From positions 18,315 through 82,314 of the forward strand of contig CAMWXE010000012.1 of assembly GCA_947178145.1 (NCBI GenBank): a stretch of DNA of 64,000 nt, in the 5' to 3' direction. The notes under the pieces are model-generated. The model was not told the DNA's origin and searched no databases. It saw only the letters and a program-made list of their open reading frames with translations. This document shows, in pieces, positions 53,644-63,419 of the stretch (position 1 is the stretch's first letter; the number at the start of each line of letters is the position of its first letter). The translations under genes were made by a program, and so were the position numbers. Source of the DNA: an uncultured Lachnospiraceae bacterium. Its GTDB lineage: Bacteria; Bacillota; Clostridia; Lachnospirales; Lachnospiraceae.

Positions 53644-54917
53644 AGGAATACATAAGGAAGCGGATGCTGGAAATTACGGAATTAAAAGACCGGGAAGTAT
53701 TCAAGGAGGCAGCGGGAGATATCCTGTCTGCCATATATGAGTATAACCAGCATGCATATGAGGAGCTTGAACAGAGGATTCTGGATGAATGCACCCCTGC
53801 CCAGAACCGTTATGCGGTCTATATCTCCCTGACGGACCAGCAGCATTATGATGAGACAGACCGTTTCCTGTATCCCATGCAGATGGAAGATACAAAGAAA
53901 ACAAAAATCTCCTGCCAGGACATCAATGATGCACTGTCAGAAGGAAAACAGCTCAGGCTGTATACCGTTTATATCAAAGGTACGGCAGCGCAGGTGAGCC
54001 AGATGCTCCGCCAGGAGGAAAGAATCTTTAACGGAACGATCAAAACGGCAAAGAGGGAGTACAGGGCGTCTTTCCGTGTGAAAAGAAATACACGGTATAT
54101 GCAGATGATTGAGGAACTGTATGCAGTGTTCGGGGTCAATTTTCAGCCGTGGCTTACGGTATGTACCGCATATCTGTCAAAGCTTGTGGATGTGTACCTC
54201 TGCGCATCGGAACAGATCAGGGACGGGGAGGAGATAGACAGGGTGCAGGCTGACTTTGAAGAGTATGCCAGCCTAGTCAGGTATAACATGATTCCCCTCT
54301 GGAACTTGTGTCCCATGACAGAGAAGACGAGCACGTACCCCAATCCATGCGTCGACAAGATTAATTATGAACACCAGTTTTTTGCACAGCGGTTAAAACC
54401 GGACTGCGAATATCTGGTCCGCGATACGGATGCGGAGATCACCAATATCCGCCGGCTGAACGGGGACCTGTACATCACCTGTCCGATCGAGAAACCCTGC
54501 GAGTGGAACTTATACGAAGTGCATCAGCGGACAGGCAAAGAAAAGTACCAGTATCCGGTGCTTTCCAACCAATACAAGGAAAGCTTCTCGGGAAATATCA
54601 CAGAGATGTTCCGCCAGAGCATCAAGACGAAAGCGGAGATGGCAAGACTGATTGAGGCATTTGACTACGGGGATTACCTGACATTTGGAGGGTTCGAGCT
54701 TTGTAAGGAGATTCCGCCGGAATGCCGGGAGTCAAACTACAATATGGACGGTTTCCTGGCAGATGAGGTAAGGACAGGGACGACAAGACAGCCGCTCGTA
54801 ATCCGGTTCACGGCCAGGGACCCGGCAAATTACCTCAACGAAGACATTATGAGCTTCCTGGTGACGCAGGTACAGCGGATTTTTCCAGACTATCACTGTG
54901 CGGGAGAAATCATCTAA
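53616..54917 (+). CDS. Baseplate-like structural protein (433 aa)
   Basis: A cytosolic protein of 433 aa without signal or membrane helix. The N-terminal 60 residues are helical (KEYIRKRMLEITELKDREVFKE), the middle mixes strands and helices, and the C-terminus has LVIRFTARDPANYLNEDIMSFLVTQVQRIFPDY. It starts the structural gene run that resumes after the cargo island (GGAGGG before the ATG) and ends 13 bases before the next gene. Size and place fit a TssF or phage-gp6-like baseplate wedge. I have no direct motif match, so this is inference from order. Confidence 0.42.
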   Translation: MAYGQDFDMKEYIRKRMLEITELKDREVFKEAAGDILSAIYEYNQHAYEELEQRILDECTPAQNRYAVYISLTDQQHYDETDRFLYPMQMEDTKKTKISCQDINDALSEGKQLRLYTVYIKGTAAQVSQMLRQEERIFNGTIKTAKREYRASFRVKRNTRYMQMIEELYAVFGVNFQPWLTVCTAYLSKLVDVYLCASEQIRDGEEIDRVQADFEEYASLVRYNMIPLWNLCPMTEKTSTYPNPCVDKINYEHQFFAQRLKPDCEYLVRDTDAEITNIRRLNGDLYITCPIEKPCEWNLYEVHQRTGKEKYQYPVLSNQYKESFSGNITEMFRQSIKTKAEMARLIEAFDYGDYLTFGGFELCKEIPPECRESNYNMDGFLADEVRTGTTRQPLVIRFTARDPANYLNEDIMSFLVTQVQRIFPDYHCAGEII

Positions 54918-54930
54918 GGAGGGATGGAAT

Positions 54931-55638
54931 ATGAATTTTATGTGGGATATGGCACTCAGGGCGTATGAGCAGGGAATGAACGAGGAGGAACTGCTCTTTG
55001 TGCAGGCAAAAGAATACAGCCCTTTTTTTGAACAGTCTTTCCCCTGCATCAACGAGCGGCATGTGGAGACCGATGTGATAGAGCTCAATCTTCTGTACCG
55101 CTTTGCAGATATCTTTCAGGAGATTCTCGCGCCGGAAAGCCTGGGACTCGAAGCTGGAGAATACGCTCAGTTCTGCAGATATTTTATAGATGCTGCCCTG
55201 CATACGATCCTTTACACAGACCTGAGGCACGGACTCACCAAGCGGGAGCTTTATATTCATAAGATTCTGGAGGAACTCAGGGATGGTACTTTCTGGAGAG
55301 GGACAATGGCGGATTTTGGCATGATAGAGCGCACAAAGCAGGGGCGTTTTGCGGCCCTGGTACTGCGTCAGATGGAAACAGGCTCTTCCCTGCAGATCTT
55401 CCGCAAGGGGGTACTGATTCTTTACCCGGATGCGATGCTCTACCAGATCAAAAAAGAGCCGAAAAAGCTTCTGCTCTACATCAGATATCCCAAAACAGAG
55501 CGAGAGGAACACCAGCTTCAGTTTGTCCAGGATATGTTTCTGCCAGTCGGATTTACACTTCGGGTATTCTGGCAGTATCATTTTGGGATTATCGGGGCAG
55601 AGGGTACGATGAGGCTGGATGAAATGGCACTTTACTGA
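54931..55638 (+). CDS. Baseplate-like structural protein (235 aa)
   Basis: A cytosolic protein of 235 aa. Helices dominate the N-terminal 130 residues (WDMALRAYEQGMNEEELLFVQ), and the C-terminus LPVGFTLRVFWQYHFGIIGAEGTMRLDEMALY is beta-rich. Adjoining baseplate candidates on both sides of the Hsp70-like gene suggest a small wedge subunit (TssG- or TssE-like in position). The ATG at 54931 has GGAGGG; the frame opens at 54898 within the previous gene. No family is recognised. Confidence 0.42.
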   Translation: MNFMWDMALRAYEQGMNEEELLFVQAKEYSPFFEQSFPCINERHVETDVIELNLLYRFADIFQEILAPESLGLEAGEYAQFCRYFIDAALHTILYTDLRHGLTKRELYIHKILEELRDGTFWRGTMADFGMIERTKQGRFAALVLRQMETGSSLQIFRKGVLILYPDAMLYQIKKEPKKLLLYIRYPKTEREEHQLQFVQDMFLPVGFTLRVFWQYHFGIIGAEGTMRLDEMALY

Positions 55639-55654
55639 ATGGAGGAAATGAACG

Positions 55655-58264
55655 ATGGACAGGTATGCCTATACATTAAAGCCAAACAGGGCGGAAAACG
55701 AGACAAAATCATACAGCAGGGCGGAGCTGGAGCTGATGACAACATTCCAGCTTCGCGATATCTGCTGGCGGGAGCGGATTATCAACGGGATACAGGCGCC
55801 GTTGGACAAGGATGAGCTGATCCGACAGATTATGCGGTTTCGCGGGAGAAAGGACAGCCTGTTCATCACGGAATACAATGAGGCCGGGATGGAACGACTG
55901 GAGGACCTGCTCAGGACAACCAGGATCAATACAGCGCCGCAGTCCCTGCGTGGCTGTGCAAAGATTGTAGTCTATCAGGGAATCGCAGCTTCCTGCTCAG
56001 ACGGGCTTACGATCGGGTATCGTCCTGAGCTTGTTGATACCAATGCGCTGCTGGTGAGCGGTAATCAGATATGTGCTGTGTTTAACCTCCGCACCTTCAA
56101 GGGGAAGACAGATCAGCTCTACCTCACCAAATCGGAGAAAATGACATGCAGGGATTCGGCGGTGAAGAGCTACCGTCTGTACTGTATGGAACGGACACAG
56201 TCTGACTGGATGTACTATTTCTATGAGAAGGATCAGGAACTGCGCCCGGAACATCTGGACTTCTATGAAGTCCCAGTGATGGATTTCCAAGTGCGGGAGC
56301 TGCTGGAGATGGACATGCCTCTTGCCATTGATTTTGGTACGACCAATACGACCGCGGGGATTTATCTGGATTCCAGCTATCTTGAGCGGCTTGAGGGGGA
56401 TCCGGCAAAGGAGAGCCTTAGGGAAAATGAAGCAAACTATGTGACTTATGCCAAGGAGGGAGACCAGGAGACGCCGCTTCTGCCGTCAGTCGTTGGCGTG
56501 CTGGATATCAATAAGGATCAGATTCGGTATGTATTTGGGTACGAGGCGGACCGACTGTTCCATTCCAGTTATATCGATGAGGGATTTTGCGCATTTTATG
56601 ACATCAAGCGCTGGATCAGCGATCCGGACAGGGAGGAAGAGCTGGTGGACAGGGATGGACGGCGCTGTTTTGTGAAACGCAGGGAGATTATCAAAGTATT
56701 TCTGGAATATGTCATCTCATGCGCGACACAGAAATTTAAGTGCAGATTCAGAAGTCTGCACCTGACAGCGCCAGTGAAACAGAAACAGCTCTTTATACGC
56801 CTTTTCAAGGAGATGCTTCCAGATTACCAGATTATGGAGGAGGGGATGCTCGACGAGGGTGTGGCAGTGCTCTACAATTCAATCTCAGAACTTATCGCAC
56901 AGAAGCGTTTCAGGAACAGTGAGGAGCTCAGGGCATTGATTATCGACTGCGGAGGCGGAACGACTGATCTCTCTTCGAGCCGTTTTACGATCCAGGATCA
57001 GAGGGTGGCATACAGAATCCGTATCGCCACGGCATACGAGAATGGCGACACCGATTTTGGCGGGAATAATCTGACCTACCGGATCATGCAGCTCCTGAAG
57101 CTTTCGGTGGCACGCGCGCTTGACAGCGCAGAGAGCGGAAAAAGTGCAGAGCAGCTTATAGAGGAGATGGGAACAGATATCTTCCGGCGGATAGACCGTG
57201 AGGGTGCGGGGAGTGTATACGGACCGCTGGATGATGCGTACAGGAAAATGGAGGTGCTGATTCCGACACGATTTAAGGAGCACGAACACGGGAGCAACAC
57301 GGAATATTTTGCTGTGATGAATAACTTTTACTACCTGTTTGGCCTGGCGGAGGAGGTCAAGAAGATATTTTACGGCAGGAGGGAAGCCCTTCGTGTGGCG
57401 GTCAGCAGTATTCCTGTCACAGAGGCCGGCACGGTTTCTGTGCAGGCAGACCGGTTCAAGCTGTCTGTACGCCGGGAGGGAAGACTGCAGATGGTCAAGG
57501 ACTTTCCGGTCGTATACCTGAATATCAACCAGATCAGCCGTCTGCTGGAGGGAGATATCTACCGGCTGGTAAAGCGTTTCATCGAACCATTGTATGAGGA
57601 CAGCAGGCTGGAGGAATACGCGATCATGCGCCTGACAGGGCAGTCCTGTAAGATTGGTCTTTTCCGGGATGCGCTCAAGGAGTTTATCCCCGGGAAAGTG
57701 ATCGAGACATCAAAGCGCAGCACATTTGGGGAAGAGGACTATGGGCTGAAACTGATGTGTCTGGACGGCGCGATCAAGTATATCCGTGATAAGCGGTTCG
57801 GGTATGCAGATGTCACGATCACCAGTGAGCAGGCAGCATTTCCATACATTGTGACAGCCATTACCCACACCGGGGAGGAACGGATTCTGATCCACAGCCT
57901 GGACAGGGAGCAGACGCAGGGATATATCGCAAGGACCATTGCAGACCTGACACTGCAGTTATATCTGAAGGACACAGACGGACATGAGCGCTATAAGTAC
58001 AACTGCTTCTTTAATCCAGAGGAATTCCAGCCTGCGGAGGCGGAGGAGATCGTGGAGAAATACCAGGGAAGAATCCCTCAGGATGATGTGGATACAATTG
58101 TGAACAGAGAGCTGCGCTCCTTCATTCTTGCAGATGAGCAGCGCTGGGGATTTCTGGTGGTTCCCATCCTGCGCGACGGCGAGAAGCTTATGCTGGGACC
58201 AGACCAGTTCTTCCTGTTTGAGACAGAGAGCTGGATGACGAACTTTTTTGACGGTACGAAATAG
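55655..58264 (+). CDS. Hsp70/actin-like ATPase with unique N-terminal domain
   Basis: An 869-aa protein. Residues 1-215 are a unique domain with no recognised family. An actin/Hsp70 ATPase fold follows: phosphate-1 loop LAIDFGTTNTTAG (about 223), phosphate-2 loop IIDCGGGTTDLSS (about 429) and an adenosine motif MRLTGQSCKIGLFRDA (about 657). A C-terminal beta-rich region (about 700-869) takes the place of the Hsp70 substrate domain. GGAGG precedes the ATG. With the locus's DnaJ it forms a chaperone pair, perhaps for sheath assembly or recycling, in place of ClpV. That role is inferred. Confidence 0.72.
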   Translation: MDRYAYTLKPNRAENETKSYSRAELELMTTFQLRDICWRERIINGIQAPLDKDELIRQIMRFRGRKDSLFITEYNEAGMERLEDLLRTTRINTAPQSLRGCAKIVVYQGIAASCSDGLTIGYRPELVDTNALLVSGNQICAVFNLRTFKGKTDQLYLTKSEKMTCRDSAVKSYRLYCMERTQSDWMYYFYEKDQELRPEHLDFYEVPVMDFQVRELLEMDMPLAIDFGTTNTTAGIYLDSSYLERLEGDPAKESLRENEANYVTYAKEGDQETPLLPSVVGVLDINKDQIRYVFGYEADRLFHSSYIDEGFCAFYDIKRWISDPDREEELVDRDGRRCFVKRREIIKVFLEYVISCATQKFKCRFRSLHLTAPVKQKQLFIRLFKEMLPDYQIMEEGMLDEGVAVLYNSISELIAQKRFRNSEELRALIIDCGGGTTDLSSSRFTIQDQRVAYRIRIATAYENGDTDFGGNNLTYRIMQLLKLSVARALDSAESGKSAEQLIEEMGTDIFRRIDREGAGSVYGPLDDAYRKMEVLIPTRFKEHEHGSNTEYFAVMNNFYYLFGLAEEVKKIFYGRREALRVAVSSIPVTEAGTVSVQADRFKLSVRREGRLQMVKDFPVVYLNINQISRLLEGDIYRLVKRFIEPLYEDSRLEEYAIMRLTGQSCKIGLFRDALKEFIPGKVIETSKRSTFGEEDYGLKLMCLDGAIKYIRDKRFGYADVTITSEQAAFPYIVTAITHTGEERILIHSLDREQTQGYIARTIADLTLQLYLKDTDGHERYKYNCFFNPEEFQPAEAEEIVEKYQGRIPQDDVDTIVNRELRSFILADEQRWGFLVVPILRDGEKLMLGPDQFFLFETESWMTNFFDGTK

Positions 58265-58275
58265 GAGGAAGCATT

Positions 58276-59052
58276 ATGATAGGACAGATTTTTCCATTAT
58301 TCCGGGAGGGGTATCTGCTGCGGACACAGATGCTGGAAGCATTTACAGACTACAGCTTCCGGTTCGGGGAGCTGCTGTATACAGGGTATGCAAACGGCAT
58401 CATCAGCGGCTGCCAGCTGACGACAACCAGTGATGCAGTCATCGTGCAGCCGGGACTGGTGCTGTTTTACGGAAAAGTATTTTACATAAAGGAGCCTGCG
58501 CCGGTGAATTATGAGCCGACAGATGAGCTGCGCATCTTAAAACTCCAGTATATGGGGGAGGAGAAGACAGAGTCCATGATCTGCTATGAGATGGAGCTGC
58601 TGCTGGACAAGGATCCACAGCAGCGGGAAGGGCAGATCGAGCTGTGCCGGTTCACGCTCCAGCAGGGAGCATATCTGCGGTGCCAGTATCAGGACTTTGA
58701 GGACTGGGGGACGGAGTACGACACGCTCAGCATGGTGCACGCCCAGTATGCGGCCCCCGGACGGAGCACACTGCATCCCGGGCTTACGAAAGCGTTTGCG
58801 AAAGAAATGCTCTCCTGCATGCCGGAGGACCAGACGGACATCAATTTCTGTCTGGGGGTACTGAGCCGCGGTGAGCCCGTGTGCGCGGAGGCGCTCACGG
58901 CATATATCGGCCTGCGCAATGGCGGGACAGCAGTAAAAGCGGAAAACGCGGCAATGTATAAAGGACTGCTGGAAATACTGCGTGAAGTTAAGAGCGGAGG
59001 CAGCCACAAAAAGGAAACAGGGAAGAAACGCAGGAGCATACTGGTAGATTGA
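58276..59052 (+). CDS. Baseplate/TssK- or fibre-like protein (258 aa)
   Basis: A cytosolic protein of 258 aa. The start MIGQIFPLFREGYLLRTQMLEA and the strand-rich segment YANGIISGCQLTTTSDAVIVQPGLVLFYGKVFYI resemble the N-terminal shoulder domain of phage receptor-binding proteins and of TssK, which links the baseplate to the membrane. The C-terminus is helical and ends with a basic tail. TAGGAGG precedes it, 11 bases after the Hsp70-like gene. The call is by pattern and place only. Confidence 0.42.
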   Translation: MIGQIFPLFREGYLLRTQMLEAFTDYSFRFGELLYTGYANGIISGCQLTTTSDAVIVQPGLVLFYGKVFYIKEPAPVNYEPTDELRILKLQYMGEEKTESMICYEMELLLDKDPQQREGQIELCRFTLQQGAYLRCQYQDFEDWGTEYDTLSMVHAQYAAPGRSTLHPGLTKAFAKEMLSCMPEDQTDINFCLGVLSRGEPVCAEALTAYIGLRNGGTAVKAENAAMYKGLLEILREVKSGGSHKKETGKKRRSILVD

Positions 59053-59076
59053 TTATAAAGATTGGAGGAAGCAATT

Positions 59077-60282
59077 ATGGGATTCGGAAATGACGAACCG
59101 AAATACATCACACGCCTGATGAAGATGGAGTGTGATAAGGGAACTGTAAAAAATTATATCAATGTGGGCACGGACCATGGTGTGCTGGCGGGCGGACCTT
59201 GCGATGCGCAGCCAGTCATGAATGCAAACGACCATACTTCCAAAAATGTGATACACCTTGGAAAATGCAAGTCAGAGTTAAACCCTGAGAGGGCATTCCG
59301 CGAGCTGCTGGTCAAGGCACTGCTGGGACCGGCAGGAGCTTTCCTGACCGGTCCTGCGCTGGACAGGCTTGAAGAACTGGGCATTCTGACATACCAGTGC
59401 AGACCAAACATACCACAGCCATGGGTAAACGTAAATGAGGACTGCCTTCTGGAAGGGGCACCTGCACTGACCATGAACAGCCAGCTGGCGTGCCGGTACG
59501 GAGGGACCATAACTTTTGTAAATGAAAGCACGAGCGCATCCGGCGGGGAAGAGGCCGGAAAAGGCACAGAAGAAGAGACTGGCGAGGAGACAGCGATACC
59601 AAAAGACGTGGTAAATGAAGCATTTAATGAGGCAGTGGCTTCAGCGATGGGGGAAGTAGCCGATCTGGGTGAAGCTGGGGAGAAGACTGTGGAGAAGGTC
59701 GAGATTGCACTGGCGCTCGCATCTGCCATGTCGCAGCAGGAGGGATGGGACTATGAAAAGTCCCAGGCAGCGGCGCAGGCAGCAGTGGAGGGCGGTGCAG
59801 CGGCCCTGTACAACACGGTCCAGACGCTGGACCCGGACACAGAGATGACCTTTGAACAGGCAGTACAGCTGATGGAGCCATACGGCGTGATGGAGAACCC
59901 CGTGGTGGGCAGCATGCCGCTTGGCATTGTCAGTGCCCTCAACGGACTGGGGTATCAGACACAGTACTGCCTGGGAATGGATACAGATGCTGTCAGCATG
60001 GCTGTAGCACAGGCCGGTGCTGCCGTCATGATGTATGCGACGACGGCGGACTGCGGGTGTGTAGCCTACCATGCGGATCCAATCGTGCCAGAAACGGGAG
60101 AGCGCACCTTTACCTTCTGCAGCGGCGCGGCGCAGGCGGGAGTTTCCATGGCGCTCGAGAGTTTTAACAGTCTGCTGGCGGACGGGGGCCGTTCGATGCT
60201 TGGCATGATGACAGTGACAGTGGATAAGCCAAAGCTCCAGACAGGTATTTGTGATTGTACCAGCTGCATAGGAGGTGAATGA
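59077..60282 (+). CDS. DUF4280 PAAR-like protein with C-terminal extension
   Basis: A 401-aa protein. Residues 20-155 are PAAR-like: YINVGTDHGVLAGGPCDAQP, HLGKCKSE, YQCRPNIPQPWVNVNEDCLLEG and SQLACRYGGTI. An acidic Gly/Glu/Thr linker leads to an unknown C-terminal domain (about 180-401) with AVQLMEPYGVMENPVVG, GLGYQTQYCLGMD and a Cys-rich end CDCTSC. The order of features in the C-terminus recalls papain-like C39 peptidases or their inactive relatives, but a catalytic Cys-His pair is not clear. It could be a tip with its own effector. GGAGG precedes the ATG. Confidence 0.65.
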   Translation: MGFGNDEPKYITRLMKMECDKGTVKNYINVGTDHGVLAGGPCDAQPVMNANDHTSKNVIHLGKCKSELNPERAFRELLVKALLGPAGAFLTGPALDRLEELGILTYQCRPNIPQPWVNVNEDCLLEGAPALTMNSQLACRYGGTITFVNESTSASGGEEAGKGTEEETGEETAIPKDVVNEAFNEAVASAMGEVADLGEAGEKTVEKVEIALALASAMSQQEGWDYEKSQAAAQAAVEGGAAALYNTVQTLDPDTEMTFEQAVQLMEPYGVMENPVVGSMPLGIVSALNGLGYQTQYCLGMDTDAVSMAVAQAGAAVMMYATTADCGCVAYHADPIVPETGERTFTFCSGAAQAGVSMALESFNSLLADGGRSMLGMMTVTVDKPKLQTGICDCTSCIGGE

Positions 60283-60283
60283 T

Positions 60284-60922
60284 ATGGGATCAGAGGAATT
60301 TCGTGATGAATTTATCCAGAAAGCGCGCAGGGAACGGGACAAACTAGAGGAAGCACGCCATTCAGAGGAAGTGGTAGAGGAGGAAATCAGGCAGTCCATC
60401 TATGATGATATCGTTACGATATTTGGCATTCCCGTGATTTTCCGGGACCACAGCATTATAGAGGACAAGGCAGTCATGCGGATGCCGGAGGACTTTACGC
60501 CCCGCTCGGAGGAGGAGATCGCAAGCGTATACTTTCTTGGGAGCAGGCCCAAGTATGTATTCTCCAACGGCTATCTGAACTTTATGGCAGCGTTTAACTG
60601 GACAAACAACGCGATGCCAGATTCGAGCATCTTTGACTTTACCAAATTTGCAAAGCAGTCCATTGACCGGATTGGTCCCAAGGCACACTTTATGAATGAG
60701 GAAAAGCTGACACAGGAGGGAGGAAGCCTGTCCATCCTGCAGTTTGTGGCACAGACAATCGATTCGGTGAATTACAATGTCATGTTTTTTGCATCGTTGG
60801 AAGGGCGCCTTCTGATTGGGTCTGTGACCTTTGACCAGAAATACGCCAAACGGCTTTTGCCACTCGTGCTGGAGATGGTAAAGTCCTTTCACATCAAGCA
60901 GAAAAAGGAGGAAATGTCATGA
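60284..60922 (+). CDS. DcrB/DUF1795-like spike chaperone, copy 2
   Basis: A 212-aa protein of the same kind as 41993. A charged helical N-terminus (RRERDKLEEARHSEEVVEEE) is followed by VIFRDHSIIEDKAVMRMPEDFTPR, YLNFMAAFNWTNN and VNYNVMFFASLEGRLLIGSVTFD. It overlaps the following vgrG by ATGA, exactly as copy 1 does. The ATG at 60284 sits after GGAGGTGA; the GTG at 60275 lies within that site. The chaperone role is inferred from DUF1795 proteins of type VI systems. Confidence 0.6.
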   Translation: MGSEEFRDEFIQKARRERDKLEEARHSEEVVEEEIRQSIYDDIVTIFGIPVIFRDHSIIEDKAVMRMPEDFTPRSEEEIASVYFLGSRPKYVFSNGYLNFMAAFNWTNNAMPDSSIFDFTKFAKQSIDRIGPKAHFMNEEKLTQEGGSLSILQFVAQTIDSVNYNVMFFASLEGRLLIGSVTFDQKYAKRLLPLVLEMVKSFHIKQKKEEMS

Positions 60923-62316
60923 GTACGATTACATATGAGAATATCAAGGTAAACGGCGCGCCGATTGAGAGGGTGCTGGAGCTTCATATCCAGCATGCGC
61001 CTAACACGCATGGAACTGCACAGATCAAAGGCATTGCGCCTTATGAGAGTGCGAGGGATTTTGCGGAGCGCGCAGACGAGACGACGGGGATTGAGATCAA
61101 GACGACCGCAGATGGACAGCCAAAAAGACTGTTTTACGGGGTGATCAACAATCTCAGCATTGAGCAGCAGCCAGAGTATGCGGTGATCGATCTATCGATT
61201 GAGACGACAAGCGGCCGCCTGGATGCCAAAAAGTGCAGCCGGACTTTCCAGAACACACAGAAGACATATGGACAGATCTTAAACCAGATCATGGACGAAA
61301 AAGGCAGTGTGTCCGTGATGGTATCGGACAAGCCAATCGGTGCACTGATCATGCAGTGTGATGAGACGGACTGGGAATTTACCGTGCGCATGGCATCCCG
61401 CCTCGGCGTTCCGGCATTTGCCAACATCATAGCGCAGAAAGCGCAGATCTATGTCGGCCTGCCGCCTTCCGGGCAGTCCAAGTCGATCGAGACCTTTTCG
61501 TATGATTATGCCAAGAGCGATGCCGATTACCAGTCTGTGACGACCAACAATGCACTGGCGGCATCTGCCATGCGGGAAGATTTTTCGTCGGAGCAGGTGC
61601 ATTCCTATGACTACCTGTATCTGGGGGACACCGTGACACTGAACGGACGCAGCTCCCAGGTCAGCGCAGTGCGCGCAGATCTGGTGGATGGCATCCTGGA
61701 GTGTACCTATTCGCTGTCGTTAAAGACAGGCTTTCGTGTTCCCGAGATTAAGAACCAGCAGGCATCCGGCCGCATGATGACTGGTATCGTGACTAAGGTG
61801 GAAGCGGACAAGGTGCAGGTATTCTTAAATTCTGTGGATTCGGATCCAGACGGGAGCAGCGACTGGTGGTTTCCGTACTCGACGGCGTATTCTTCACAGG
61901 ACGGAAGCGGCTGGTACTGTATGCCGGCCGAGAACGATGAGGTGCGTGTGTTCTTCCCGTCAGGCAACGAGGCGGATGCGTTTGCCGCAAGCTCCGTGGC
62001 AAAGAATGTGCGCGCAGATGTGACAGATAAATGCTGGAGCGGTTTAAACGGCAAACAGATCCTGATGACGCAGGACGGGCTTGCCATCATCAGCAGGGAG
62101 GGGAAGCTCTACCTGAAACTCAATGACAAGAAAGGCATCGAGATCATCTCCGACCTGGATATCAACATCACTTCCGGGACCAAAGTGACCATCCAGGGCG
62201 GGGATGCGGTAGAGATTATTGCCAAGAATGAAGTCATGGTGGGAACTGCATCCTCCTATATGGATATCCGAAATGAGGGGATAACAGTCAGCTCAAAAAA
62301 TATCATTCTGAACTGA
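60919..62316 (+). CDS. VgrG-like spike protein 3
   Basis: A 465-aa spike with the hub motif MQCDETDWEFTVRMASRLG (about 150-168), the OB-fold WWFPYSTAYSSQDGSGWYCMPAEND (about 314-338) and a C-terminal beta-helix (IEIISDLDINITSGTKVTI). It is closest to VgrG 1 at 42562 in length and layout and lacks an effector domain. Among the three spikes this one sits with the structural genes, so it is the probable core hub of the machine. Confidence 0.88.
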   Translation: MSTITYENIKVNGAPIERVLELHIQHAPNTHGTAQIKGIAPYESARDFAERADETTGIEIKTTADGQPKRLFYGVINNLSIEQQPEYAVIDLSIETTSGRLDAKKCSRTFQNTQKTYGQILNQIMDEKGSVSVMVSDKPIGALIMQCDETDWEFTVRMASRLGVPAFANIIAQKAQIYVGLPPSGQSKSIETFSYDYAKSDADYQSVTTNNALAASAMREDFSSEQVHSYDYLYLGDTVTLNGRSSQVSAVRADLVDGILECTYSLSLKTGFRVPEIKNQQASGRMMTGIVTKVEADKVQVFLNSVDSDPDGSSDWWFPYSTAYSSQDGSGWYCMPAENDEVRVFFPSGNEADAFAASSVAKNVRADVTDKCWSGLNGKQILMTQDGLAIISREGKLYLKLNDKKGIEIISDLDINITSGTKVTIQGGDAVEIIAKNEVMVGTASSYMDIRNEGITVSSKNIILN

Positions 62317-62330
62317 CAGGAGGGATATAC

Positions 62331-63419
62331 ATGGAGCGTGCAGAGTGGGAAAAACAGTACAGGGAGCAGTGCTATCTCCCTGTTTTCGGGGAATATATAG
62401 AGGAAATGATGCAGGGGCAGGCAGAGCATGCCAGGGAGACTGACAGGAAGCTGGGAGGCTGTGTGGAGGCATTTCTCACCAACCTGGGATTCCTGCAGGA
62501 GAAGGGAAAGATTGGGGAGATACAGACCATCACGATCTCGTTTCCATATGCCCTGTTAGCATGCGGGGAGCCCTGCCTTCTCTTTGAGGCATACCCGGGA
62601 GTGCCGTTTCTGGACGATGCGCTGGTATTCAGGGAATTTCCAGCCCCGTGGCTGTATCCGGACTGGGAGCAGCTTCTGGAGAAGCTTCATAAGGAGGCGG
62701 GAAAGCAGGGAATGAATGCGGTGATACGCATGCCCTTTATCAGAAGCCATGCACTGAAAAGTGCAAAATACATCCTGTATTTCTGGTCAGGTCTTGTGAA
62801 ATACCACTTACGTGGTATTGAGAAAAAAGAAGCATACAAAAACTTAAAGAAAGCGGATGATTTTACCATCTCCTTCGGCGAGTACATGGACTGGCAGTAT
62901 CCTGTATGGATTGCCAGGAAAGAGACAGATATTTTCTTCTGTGAGGAGGGGACAGATCTGCGGTTTTGCCAATTCCGAAAGATATGGTACGAGGACAAGG
63001 TGTTTGACACGCTGGTTCTGGATGACTGCAGGTTTCAGGAATGTGCTTTCTCAAACTGCCGTTTTGCCGGGGTATCGTTAAAGGATGCAGAGTTTACGGG
63101 ATGCACCTTCTCAGACTGCAGCTTCCAGGATACCAATCTTGCAGGCGCCAGCTTTGATGGGTGCAAGTTTGAGGATGTGAATGTAGAGGAAGTACAGACC
63201 TATTTTCTGCAGGGAGTGTCCGACAGCTTACCGGCAGCGCAGGGGAATGCAGAGTTTATCAGCTGCTTTCTTACCCGTGTGAACATCAGGGACAGCGATT
63301 TTTCGGCCGGTTATTTCCGGGACTGCAGGATGGAAGAGGTTGATCCTGGGGAGTGCCCGATATCTGAGAGTTTTCAGGAAGCGCTTCTTGCGGCGCCGGA
63401 AGGAGGTGGGGGAGCATGA
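62331..63419 (+). CDS. Adaptor-like protein with C-terminal pentapeptide repeats
   Basis: A 362-aa protein. The N-terminal 210 residues belong to the same family as the 199-aa protein at 43987. From about 220 to 340 it carries pentapeptide repeats (DCRFQECAFSNCRFAGVSLK, DAEFTGCTFSDCSFQDTNLA), which fold as a right-handed square beta-helix. It follows vgrG with a GGAGGG site and overlaps the Imm11-like gene by ATGA. A stiff beta-helix extension on the adaptor could carry or cap cargo; this is inference. Confidence 0.72.
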   Translation: MERAEWEKQYREQCYLPVFGEYIEEMMQGQAEHARETDRKLGGCVEAFLTNLGFLQEKGKIGEIQTITISFPYALLACGEPCLLFEAYPGVPFLDDALVFREFPAPWLYPDWEQLLEKLHKEAGKQGMNAVIRMPFIRSHALKSAKYILYFWSGLVKYHLRGIEKKEAYKNLKKADDFTISFGEYMDWQYPVWIARKETDIFFCEEGTDLRFCQFRKIWYEDKVFDTLVLDDCRFQECAFSNCRFAGVSLKDAEFTGCTFSDCSFQDTNLAGASFDGCKFEDVNVEEVQTYFLQGVSDSLPAAQGNAEFISCFLTRVNIRDSDFSAGYFRDCRMEEVDPGECPISESFQEALLAAPEGGGGA

